From contig JAKACW010000040.1 of the NCBI GenBank assembly GCA_021821045.1, forward strand, positions 1-39,250: DNA of 39,250 nucleotides, written 5' to 3'. A program made the translations under genes and the position numbers. Positions 16,967 through 24,229 of this stretch are shown piece by piece. This DNA is from Pseudomonadota bacterium (GTDB lineage: Bacteria; Pseudomonadota; Gammaproteobacteria; JAADHS01). The notes under the pieces were generated by a model. That model saw only the letters and a list, made by a program, of their open reading frames with translations, was not told the origin of the DNA and did no database searches. Each line of letters opens with the position of its first letter. Position 1 is the first letter of the stretch.

Positions 16967-18298
16967 TTAAATCGCCTTGCCGCGCCCGATGCCGTAGTAG
17001 GTGATGCCTTCTTTTTCCACCAGCGCCGGGTCGTACAGGTTGCGGCCGTCGAAGATCACCGGATCTTTGAGCGTTTTCTTCAATGCGGCGAAATCCGGGC
17101 TGCGGAATACTTTCCACTCGGTGATGATGGCCAGCGCATCGGCGCCCTGCAACGCTTCCTGGGCGGATTTGCACAGCTTGAGATCGGCGCGCTCGCCGTA
17201 AATGCGGTGGGTCTCTTCCATTGCCTCCGGGTCGAACGCCTGCACCTTGGCGCCCGCTTGCCACAGCGCTTCCATCAAAACGCGGCTGGGCGCTTCGCGC
17301 ATGTCGTCCGTATTGGGCTTAAACGACAGCCCCCACAACGCGAAGGTTTTGCCCTTGAGCTGATTTTTGTAATGACGCGAGATCTTGCCGAACAAGCGCT
17401 CTTTTTGTCGGTTGTTGACGGTTTCCACGGCTTGCAGGAGCGTGGCTTCGTAGCCGATGCCGCGGGCCGTGCGTTCGAGCGCCTGCACGTCCTTGGGAAA
17501 ACACGAGCCGCCGTAACCGGCGCCGGGATAAATGAAGTGATAGCCGATGCGCGGATCGGAGCCGATTCCCACGCGCACCTTTTCGATGTCGGCGCCGAGC
17601 TTTTCAGCCAGGTTGGCCAGTTCGTTCATGAAACTGATTTTGGTGGCAAGCATGGCATTGGCGGCGTACTTCGTCAGCTCCGCGGAGCGGATATCCATGG
17701 TCACCAGGCGATCGTGGTTGCGATTGAACGGGGAGTAGAGGGCGCGCAGCAGTTCGGTTGTGCGCGGGTTGTCCGTGCCGATGACAATGCGGTCGGGCTT
17801 CATGAAGTCGTCGATGGCCGCGCCTTCCTTGAGAAACTCGGGGTTGGAGACGACGTCGAATTCGACGTGCGCCCCGCGGGCCCGCAACGTCTCGGCCACT
17901 TTGGTTTTGACTTTGTCGGCGGTGCCGACCGGCACGGTGGACTTATCGACAATGACGCGGTACTCGCTCATGTGCTCGCCGATGGATTTGGCCACCGCCA
18001 GGACGTATTGGAGATCGGCGGAGCCGTCTTCATCGGGGGGCGTGCCAACCGCGACGAACTGGAACAAACCGTGGTCGACCCCCGCTTTGACGTCGGTGGT
18101 GAATTTGAGACGTCCAGTGGCGGCGTTTTCCTTCACCATGGCGTCAAGGCCGGGTTCATAAATCGGAATCTGTCCGTTGTTCAGCATGTCGATCTTACGT
18201 TTGTCGATATCGACGCACAGAACGTCGTTGCCGACCTCCGCCAGACAGGTGCCCGTGACTAACCCCACATAGCCAGAACCGTAAATAGTGACTTTCAT
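16967..18298 (-). CDS. UDP-glucose 6-dehydrogenase (UDP-Glc/GDP-Man dehydrogenase family)
   Basis: A 443-aa cytoplasmic enzyme that should oxidise UDP-glucose to UDP-glucuronate with two NAD+, feeding surface polysaccharide synthesis. The start at 18298 ([21 protein letters not shown]) places the Rossmann GxGYVG motif at residues 7-12 and follows AGGA by about 9 nt; an upstream in-frame ATG has no such site. Other marks are [49 protein letters not shown] (K210, N214), and the catalytic Cys266 in [10 protein letters not shown]. The C-terminal domain has [16 protein letters not shown]. No polysaccharide cluster surrounds it. GDP-mannose dehydrogenase is an alternative substrate assignment, but the sequence looks more like Ugd. 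Confidence 0.93.
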   Translation of the reverse strand: MKVTIYGSGYVGLVTGTCLAEVGNDVLCVDIDKRKIDMLNNGQIPIYEPGLDAMVKENAATGRLKFTTDVKAGVDHGLFQFVAVGTPPDEDGSADLQYVLAVAKSIGEHMSEYRVIVDKSTVPVGTADKVKTKVAETLRARGAHVEFDVVSNPEFLKEGAAIDDFMKPDRIVIGTDNPRTTELLRALYSPFNRNHDRLVTMDIRSAELTKYAANAMLATKISFMNELANLAEKLGADIEKVRVGIGSDPRIGYHFIYPGAGYGGSCFPKDVQALERTARGIGYEATLLQAVETVNNRQKERLFGKISRHYKNQLKGKTFALWGLSFKPNTDDMREAPSRVLMEALWQAGAKVQAFDPEAMEETHRIYGERADLKLCKSAQEALQGADALAIITEWKVFRSPDFAALKKTLKDPVIFDGRNLYDPALVEKEGITYYGIGRGKAI

Positions 18299-18420
18299 AT
18301 TGTTGTTTCCTAGATAGAAGCGAATTCCCAAGGCCCCGAACGCGGCACAATTCCGTGGCGCATACCTTACCAGAAGCCGCCTTTTCGGTCACGGCCGGAC
18401 GCTCACCATGTCGGTGTGAT
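18299..18420. other. Intergenic gap between spoVR and the UDP-glucose dehydrogenase gene
   Basis: About 120 bp. It contains the AGGAAACAACAAT leader of the dehydrogenase gene. I see no hairpin with a T-tract after spoVR and no clear promoter hexamers. Confidence 0.3.
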
Positions 18421-19923
18421 TTAGTGCTCGACGTTCAACTCGTGGGTCAGCTCGACCTTGCCGTCCTCGAACTCGGTTTCGAGCCGGACGCTGAAGCCCC
18501 ACAGTCGGCCCAAGTGCTTCAAGACTTCCTCGGTGCTGTCCCCCAAGGGTCGGCGGCTGTGCTGGTAGTAGCGCAGTGTCAACGAACGGTCGCCCCGCCG
18601 GTTCACGTTATATACCTGGATGTTCGGCTCGCGATTGCCCAGGTTGTATTGATTCGAGAGCATTTGCCTTATGGCCTGATAGCCCGAATCGTCGTGGATG
18701 GCGGTGATCTCCAACTCGCGTTTGCTGTCGTCATCGAGAACCGAGAACAATTTGAGGTCGCGAATGACTTTGGGCGACAAGTACTGAGCGATAAAGCTCT
18801 CGTCTTTGAAATTGCGCATGGCGAAGTCCAGGGTCTTCACCCAGTCGGTATTCACCAGGTTCGGGAACCAGCGTTTGTCTTCATCGGTGGGGTTTTCGCA
18901 CATGCGCCGGATGTCGGTCATCATGGCGAAGCCCAAGGCGTAGGGGTTGATGCCGCTGTAGCCGGGATGGTCGAATGGCGGCTGGAAGACCACGTTGGTG
19001 TGAGACTGCAAGAATTCGATAATAAAGCCGTCGTTAACCAGTCCCTCGTCGTAGAGCCGATTGAGCAGGGTGTAGTGCCAGAACGTGGCCCAGCCCTCGT
19101 TCATGACTTGGGTTTGACGCTGGGGATAGAAATACTGCGCGATCTTGCGCACGATGCGGACGATTTCCCGCTGCCACGGTTCCAACAACGGCGCGTTCTT
19201 CTCGACGAAGTACAACAAGTTTTCCTGCGGCTCGGGCGGAAAGCGTTCGGCGCCGGACTCGGCGGTATCTTTCGCCGCGATCGGTATGGTCTTGCGCCAC
19301 AGTTCGTTGACCTGAAATTGCAGGTATTCTTCCCGTTCCGCCTGCCGCGCCTGCTCCTTGGCCAGCGACAAGCGCATAGGGCGTTTGTAGCGATCGACAC
19401 CGTAATTCATCAGAGCATGGCAGGAGTCCAAGGTGAACTCGACGGCTTCCTGACCATAGCGCTCTTCGCAATGGCGAACGTAGTTCTTGGCGAACAACAG
19501 ATAGTCGATGATCGCATCCGCGTTGGTCCACGTCTGGAAGAGGTAGTTGTTCTTGAAGAACGAATTGTGACCGTAACAGGCATGGGCGATGACCAAGGCT
19601 TGCATGGTCAGCGTGTTCTCTTCCATCAAGTAGGCAATGCACGGGTTCGAGTTGATCACGATCTCGTAGGCCAGGCCCATCAGTCCGCGGCGGTAATGCT
19701 TTTCCGTGGACAGAAACGCCTTGCCGAAGGACCAGTGGTTATAGCCCACGGGCATGCCGACGGACGAATACGCGTCCATCATCTGTTCGGCGGATATGAC
19801 TTCGATCTGGTTCGGGTAGGTGTCTAACCCGTAACTGGCGGCGATGCGCCCGATCTCGTCGTCATAACGCTTGATCAGTTCGAACGTCCACTCTGAGCTT
19901 GTTGCGATGGGCTGGCGTTTCAT
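18421..19923 (-). CDS. spoVR: SpoVR family protein (YcgB-like)
   Basis: A 500-aa soluble protein of the SpoVR/YcgB family, with no established biochemical function. Family marks: EWTFELIKRYDDEIGRIA at the N-terminus, MPVGYNHWSFGK, YEIVINSNPCIAYLMEEN, HACYGHNSFFKNNYLF, NEGWATFWHY, HPGYSGINPYALGFAMM, and the C-terminal IQVYNVNRRGDRSLTLRY. Clustered His, Glu and Asp residues (HACYGH, NEGW.TFWH, DHPGYSG) look like a possible metal site, which is my inference. The ATG overlaps the yeaH stop (ATGA, 19920-19923), so it is third in a prkA-yeaH-spoVR operon; in E. coli the equivalent ycgB is unlinked but coregulated with yeaGH. Length is normal and no defect is seen. Confidence 0.95.
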   Translation of the reverse strand: MKRQPIATSSEWTFELIKRYDDEIGRIAASYGLDTYPNQIEVISAEQMMDAYSSVGMPVGYNHWSFGKAFLSTEKHYRRGLMGLAYEIVINSNPCIAYLMEENTLTMQALVIAHACYGHNSFFKNNYLFQTWTNADAIIDYLLFAKNYVRHCEERYGQEAVEFTLDSCHALMNYGVDRYKRPMRLSLAKEQARQAEREEYLQFQVNELWRKTIPIAAKDTAESGAERFPPEPQENLLYFVEKNAPLLEPWQREIVRIVRKIAQYFYPQRQTQVMNEGWATFWHYTLLNRLYDEGLVNDGFIIEFLQSHTNVVFQPPFDHPGYSGINPYALGFAMMTDIRRMCENPTDEDKRWFPNLVNTDWVKTLDFAMRNFKDESFIAQYLSPKVIRDLKLFSVLDDDSKRELEITAIHDDSGYQAIRQMLSNQYNLGNREPNIQVYNVNRRGDRSLTLRYYQHSRRPLGDSTEEVLKHLGRLWGFSVRLETEFEDGKVELTHELNVEH

Positions 19924-21185
19924 GCGGCCTGCTTCTGAAAGAGTTTGCGAAACACGGGGTAGATATCCGAGATCGATTCAATGCGCTGCATAGCGAAACT
20001 GGCAAAGCGCTTCTTGACCGACAGGTACTCGTGCCATAAGTTCTGGTGCACGTCGGCGGTGATTTCGATGTAGGCGAAATACCGGACGAGGGGCATGACC
20101 TTCTCCATCAATATGTCGCGGCAAATCGGCGAATCGTCATTCCAATTGTCGCCGTCGGAGGCTTGCGCGGCGTAGATGTTCCACAAATTGGAAGGGTAGC
20201 GCTCCGCGATAATCTGGTGCATCAGATCCAGCGCGCTGGATACCACCGTTCCCCCCGTTTCGCGGGAGTAAAAGAAATCCTGCTCGTCGACTTCCAGAGC
20301 GATGGTGTGGTGACGGATGAAAACCAGCTCGATTTTGTCATAGGTGCGGGTCAAGAACAGATAAAGCAGCATGAAGAAACGCTTGGCGATATCCTTCTTT
20401 TCCTGGTCCATGGAGCCTGACACGTCCATGATGCAGAACATGACCGCCTGAGTGGTGGGCGAACGTTGACGAATGCGGTTGTTGTAGCGCAAATCGAACT
20501 CGTCGATAAACGGCACGCTGTTTATGCGGCGCTTGAGCGTTTCGATCTCGCGCTTGAGTTCGACGACGGCTGGTTCATACTCGCCTAGACGCAGCAACAG
20601 TCGCTCGAGGTCTTCCTCTTTCTCGTGCAACTTCTTGCGCAGCGGCGACTGCAGGGCAATGCGCCGGCTTAGCGCGCCGCGCAGCGATCTGACTACGTTG
20701 ATATTGGAGGGGACTCCGGAGACGGTGTAGCCGGCGCGAACGATCTTTTCCGACTCCAATTTGGCCAGTTCGGTTTTGATCAAATCGGGCAGTTCGAGGT
20801 CTTCGAAAAAGAATTCAAGAAACTCATCCCGCGACAGTTCGAACACGAATTCGTCTTCGCCGTCACCCTGATTGCTTGCTTTGTTGCCGCGACCCTTTCC
20901 GCCTTTGCCGTCGGGGCGAGGCACGCGGTCACCGGTGACGAACTCGCGATTGCCGGGGTGGATTTGCTCGCGCACGCCGCCGTGGCCGTGATGAAAAACA
21001 GGCTCGGAAATATCCTTCGACGGTATGCGAACGTTTTCACCGTGCTCGATATCGGTGATGCTGCGGCCGTTAATGGCGTCGGCCACCGCGCGCTTGATTT
21101 GGTTCTTAAAGCGATGAATGAACCGCGTGCGATTCACCGCGCTTTTGTTCTTTCCGTTAAGGCGCCTATCAATGATTTGGGACAA
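19920..21185 (-). CDS. yeaH: YeaH family protein (DUF444, VWA-like)
   Basis: A 421-aa soluble protein encoded with the PrkA kinase in many proteobacteria. The start codon is TTG (21183-21185), supported by AAGGAGA 5 nt upstream and by the N-terminus SQIIDRRLNGKNKSAVNR, matching YeaH. Segments: a Gly/Lys/Asp-rich linker (about residues 88-110), the acidic FELSRDEFLEFFFEDLELPDLIK, and a C-terminal VWA-like domain with MIDAS D-V-S-G-S (FCIMDVSGSMDQ, about residues 250-260). ETGGTVVSSALDLM and ASDGDNWNDDSP follow. In E. coli, yeaGH is induced by stress and nitrogen limitation and is under sigma-S; that regulation is not directly visible here. It overlaps spoVR and is 62 bp after prkA. Confidence 0.95.
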   Translation of the reverse strand: MSQIIDRRLNGKNKSAVNRTRFIHRFKNQIKRAVADAINGRSITDIEHGENVRIPSKDISEPVFHHGHGGVREQIHPGNREFVTGDRVPRPDGKGGKGRGNKASNQGDGEDEFVFELSRDEFLEFFFEDLELPDLIKTELAKLESEKIVRAGYTVSGVPSNINVVRSLRGALSRRIALQSPLRKKLHEKEEDLERLLLRLGEYEPAVVELKREIETLKRRINSVPFIDEFDLRYNNRIRQRSPTTQAVMFCIMDVSGSMDQEKKDIAKRFFMLLYLFLTRTYDKIELVFIRHHTIALEVDEQDFFYSRETGGTVVSSALDLMHQIIAERYPSNLWNIYAAQASDGDNWNDDSPICRDILMEKVMPLVRYFAYIEITADVHQNLWHEYLSVKKRFASFAMQRIESISDIYPVFRKLFQKQAA

Positions 21186-21190
21186 GACGC

Positions 21191-21197
21191 TCTCCTT
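21191..21197 (-). promoter_or_regulatory. Shine-Dalgarno site deciding the TTG start of yeaH
   Basis: The minus strand reads AAGGAGA, then GCGTC, then TTG. The strong site at 5-nt spacing, with no ATG nearby in frame, settles the TTG as the start. Confidence 0.8.
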
Positions 21198-21208
21198 CCG
21201 TTCGGGGG

Positions 21209-21237
21209 CGCGTCACGGCTTTCGATGCCGTGACGCG
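21209..21237. other. Perfect 11-bp hairpin between prkA and yeaH
   Basis: CGCGTCACGGC (21209-21219) pairs with GCCGTGACGCG (21227-21237) around a 7-nt loop. It lies 10 bp after the prkA stop and 23 bp before the yeaH start. No T-run follows on the minus strand, so it is not a full terminator. It could protect the prkA mRNA 3' end or damp yeaH-spoVR expression relative to prkA. Confidence 0.75.
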
Positions 21238-21247
21238 TTCCTTCGCG

Positions 21248-23170
21248 TTAAGATGACTTACGAACCCGCAAGTACCATTCCGACAACAGCCGCACCTGTT
21301 TGTTGGTGTAGCCCTTGGCCATCATCCGTTGCACGAAATCCTCGTGCTTCTTCTGATCGTCGCCCGAGGCTTTGGTGTTGAAGGAGATTACGGGGAGCAG
21401 GTCTTCGGTATTGGAGAACATGCGCTTCTCGATCACCGTTCGCAGCTTCTCATAGCTCGTCCAGGTTGGATTCTTGCCATTGTTGTGGGCCCGCGCGCGC
21501 AGTACGAAGTTGACGATCTCGTTGCGGAAATCCTTCGGATTGCTGATGCCCGCGGGTTTTTCGATCTTCTCGAGTTCCTCATTGAGCGCCCCGCGATCGA
21601 AGATCTCGCCCGTGTCCGGGTCGCGATATTCTTGATCTTGAATCCAGTAATCGGCATAGATCACATAGCGGTCGAATATGTTCTGGCCGTACTCCGAGTA
21701 GGATTCGAGATAAGCAGTCTGGATTTCCTTGCCGATGAACTCGATGTAGCGGGGGGTCAAGTAGCCCTTGATGTAGGAAAGATATTTTTCCTCCACTTCC
21801 GGCGCGAACTGCTCCTGCTCGATTTGCTGCTCGAGGACATAGAGCAAGTGGACCGGGTTGGCCGCCACTTCGGAGTGGTCGAAGTTAAACACCTTCGACA
21901 GGATCTTGAAGGCGAAGCGGGTGGATAGCCCCGTCATGCCTTCGTCGACCCCGGCGTAGTCCCGATACTCTTGATAGGACTTGGCCTTCGGATCGGTGTC
22001 CTTCAGGTTGTCGCCGTCGTAGACCTTCATCTTGGAGAAGATGCTGGAATTCTCCGGTTCTTTCAGGCGTGACAGCGTGGCGAACTGGGCCATCATGCGC
22101 AATGTATCGGGCGCGCACGGCGCTTGGTTCAATGAACTGGTGCGCAGAAGTTTCTCGTAGATCTTCACTTCTTCCGACACGCGCAGGCAGTACGGCACTT
22201 TCACGATATAGATGCGGTCGAGAAAGGCTTCGTTATTCTTGTTGTTCTTGAACGCCAACCACTCCGATTCGTTGGAGTGAGCGAGAACAACACCTTCGAA
22301 CGGAATCGCTCCGAGGCCTTCGGTGCCCTTGTAATTGCCTTCTTGCGTCGCCGTCAACAACGGGTGCAGCACTTTGATCGGCGCCTTGAACATTTCCACG
22401 AACTCGAGCAAGCCTTGGTTGGCCAAGCACAAGCCGCCGGAGTAGCTGTAGGCATCTGGATCGTCCTGGCTGAATTCTTCCAGTTTGCGAATGTCGACCT
22501 TGCCGACCAGGGCGGAGATATCCTGGTTGTTTTCGTCACCCGGCTCGGTCTTGGCAATGGCCAGCTGTTTGAGCATGGACGGGTAGCGTTTAACGATGCG
22601 GAACTTTGTGATATCGCCATTGAACTCATGCAGGCGTTTGACGGCCCACGGCGACATGATGGTGTTCAGATATCGTCGCGGAATCCCGTAATCGTCTTCC
22701 AATATGCGCGCGTCTTCTTCGGGCGAGAACAGCCCGAGCGGCGACTCGTTAACGGGGGAGCCTTTGATCGAATAGAAAGGAACATACTGCATCAGCGCCT
22801 TGAGCTTTTCCGCCAGCGACGACTTACCACCGCCCACCGGGCCGAGCAGGTAGAGCATCTGTTTCTTTTCTTCCAAGCCCTGCGCGGCGTGGCGGAAATA
22901 CGAGACGATGTTCTCGATTACTTCCTCCATTCCGTAGAATTCGCGGAAGGCGGGGTAGATCCGAATCACTTTGTTGGAAAAGAGCCGGCTCAGACGGGGA
23001 TCGTGCCGGGTGTCGATCTGTTCCGGTTCGCCGATTGCCATCAGCATCCGCTCGGCCGCCGTAGCGTACGCCGATGGATCTTTGCGGCAAATCTCTAGGT
23101 ATTCTTGAAGGGTGTATTCCTCTTCCTTGGCCTCTTCAAAGCGACTTTGGTAGTGGCTGAAGATGTTCAT
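21248..23170 (-). CDS. prkA: PrkA family serine protein kinase (YeaG)
   Basis: A 640-aa cytoplasmic protein with an N-terminal AAA+ domain and a C-terminal kinase-like (PrkA) domain. The start at 23170 (MNIFSHYQSRFEEAKEEE) is chosen over one 14 codons upstream because GAGGTGATC lies directly before it and the N-terminus matches YeaG. Walker A is at residues 110-117 (GPVGGGKS); other conserved parts are FYSIKGSPVNESPLGLF, RIVKRYPSML, ANQGLLEFVEMFKAPIKVLHPLL, EGVVLAHSNESEW and FLDRIYIVKVPYCLRV. The C-terminal part has the GMTGLSTRFAFKILS segment. Length agrees with E. coli YeaG (about 644). First gene of prkA-yeaH-spoVR. Kinase versus ATPase/protease activity of the family is still debated. Confidence 0.97.
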   Translation of the reverse strand: MNIFSHYQSRFEEAKEEEYTLQEYLEICRKDPSAYATAAERMLMAIGEPEQIDTRHDPRLSRLFSNKVIRIYPAFREFYGMEEVIENIVSYFRHAAQGLEEKKQMLYLLGPVGGGKSSLAEKLKALMQYVPFYSIKGSPVNESPLGLFSPEEDARILEDDYGIPRRYLNTIMSPWAVKRLHEFNGDITKFRIVKRYPSMLKQLAIAKTEPGDENNQDISALVGKVDIRKLEEFSQDDPDAYSYSGGLCLANQGLLEFVEMFKAPIKVLHPLLTATQEGNYKGTEGLGAIPFEGVVLAHSNESEWLAFKNNKNNEAFLDRIYIVKVPYCLRVSEEVKIYEKLLRTSSLNQAPCAPDTLRMMAQFATLSRLKEPENSSIFSKMKVYDGDNLKDTDPKAKSYQEYRDYAGVDEGMTGLSTRFAFKILSKVFNFDHSEVAANPVHLLYVLEQQIEQEQFAPEVEEKYLSYIKGYLTPRYIEFIGKEIQTAYLESYSEYGQNIFDRYVIYADYWIQDQEYRDPDTGEIFDRGALNEELEKIEKPAGISNPKDFRNEIVNFVLRARAHNNGKNPTWTSYEKLRTVIEKRMFSNTEDLLPVISFNTKASGDDQKKHEDFVQRMMAKGYTNKQVRLLSEWYLRVRKSS

Positions 23171-23564
23171 AATGATCACCTCTCTGGTAACTGCCTGCCA
23201 TAATTGGCTCACCCCTGCGGCTAGAGAGCGTGTTTACATCACTATCCGGCGGCGGCCAGCGCAAATTCCCTGTAACTCCAGACGTGCAAATTTCAGACCA
23301 TTGACAATGCTATTCCCTTAACATGCAATCTTCCCTGATTTTCGTACTGTCCCATAGGTGTATCGGCCACATACATCAATGAGTGTAGTCCCATTCCAAC
23401 GCACAAAAAATTGACTCTTCGTAACAAACTACCGCAGAAGCCCTGGGATCTGTCAAATCCGTGACGCAAAATGAAACAAATAGTAAGTCTTTAGGCTATG
23501 ACAGGTAATGGGAGGCCGCGGTTCCACGTCGAGAACCGACAATGATTTGGCAAGCGTTGGAGGA
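23171..23564. other. Non-coding region upstream of prkA
   Basis: About 394 bp with no supportable gene and lower GC than its neighbours, so it probably holds the prkA operon promoter. I looked on the minus strand for a sigma-54 site (GG..GC spaced 12) and found only partial matches. No sigma-70 pair was convincing. A 6-bp inverted repeat CGGTTC/GAACCG (23519-23524 / 23533-23538) sits 27 bp after the response-regulator stop but has no T-run. Confidence 0.5.
23174..23182 (-). promoter_or_regulatory. Shine-Dalgarno site deciding the prkA start
   Basis: The minus strand reads GAGGTGATC followed closely by ATT and ATG (23168-23170). The site is nearly a full anti-SD match and rules out the longer start at 23212. 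Confidence 0.8.
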
Positions 23565-24212
23565 CTAGGGCAGCTTGCGTTCGAGCATTTCCTGCTCCGG
23601 TCGGCCGACTCCGAAGGCCAGCGTCAGGCGCATGAGATCGGGGAGAGAGTTGGCCTGCATTTTTTCCATAAACTTGGCCCGGTGCGCCTCGACGGTCTTG
23701 CTGCTTACGCCCAATTGGGCGGCAATGGTTTTGTTGGAGTGACCGGCAACGACCATCTCCATCACCTCGCGTTCGCGCGGCGTGAGCTTGGCCCAACGCA
23801 TCTCGATTTCTTTGCGTTCGGCGTGTTTTTTTCGGTTGAGCGTGTCCCGCTCCAGAGCTTGCTGAACGCGGTCGAGCAGAGCTTGGTCGTTGAAGGGTTT
23901 GCCGACGAAATCCACAGCGCCGTTTTTCATGGCGCGCACTGCCATGGGTACGTCGCCATGCCCGGTGATGTAGATGATCGGCACTGAAATGTCGTATTCC
24001 TTCAGCCGTTCATGCAGATCCAAACCGCTCATTCCCGGCATGCGCACGTCGAGCACCAGGCATCCCGGGCGCAGGGGATCAAATTGATCGAGAAAACCAC
24101 TGGCGGAGTCATAGGTCTCGACGTTGACGCCGATGGATTCAATCAGCCAGCGCAACGAATCTCGGACGGCTTTGTCATCGTCTACAACAAAAACTGTGGC
24201 GCGGTTGTTCAT
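23565..24212 (-). CDS. FixJ/NarL-type response regulator
   Basis: A 215-aa two-component regulator. The start at 24212 (MNNRATVFVVDDDKAVRDSL) follows GGAGG, and the receiver domain starts at residue 7. The phospho-acceptor is D55 (CLVLDVRMPG), with acidic D11-D13, the Thr switch in YITGHGD and Lys in FVGKPF. A linker helix leads to a LuxR-type HTH (about residues 147-205; LTPREREVMEMVVAGHSNKTIAAQLGVSSKTVEAHRAK). The strong resemblance to FixJ/TtrR/NodW-like regulators predicts a phosphorylation-dependent DNA-binding activator. It starts 17 bp after the histidine-kinase stop and is clearly paired with it. It ends 395 bp upstream of prkA on the same strand, so prkA is a possible but unproven target. 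Confidence 0.94.
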   Translation of the reverse strand: MNNRATVFVVDDDKAVRDSLRWLIESIGVNVETYDSASGFLDQFDPLRPGCLVLDVRMPGMSGLDLHERLKEYDISVPIIYITGHGDVPMAVRAMKNGAVDFVGKPFNDQALLDRVQQALERDTLNRKKHAERKEIEMRWAKLTPREREVMEMVVAGHSNKTIAAQLGVSSKTVEAHRAKFMEKMQANSLPDLMRLTLAFGVGRPEQEMLERKLP

Positions 24213-24229
24213 GAGGGGGTCCTCCAAAT

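Noticed and set aside
16347-17264. A 305-codon minus-strand frame overlapping apbE and the dehydrogenase gene
   Set aside because: It is an alternative frame through two recognised genes and the REP repeats; its Arg/Pro-rich composition is typical of shadow frames.
18355-19827. A 490-codon open frame on the plus strand opposite spoVR
   Set aside because: SpoVR signatures are on the minus strand; the plus frame has no ribosome site and no motif.
23171-23564. Sigma-54 promoter for prkA
   Set aside because: GG and GC elements occur on the minus strand but never with the required 12-bp register and flanking consensus.
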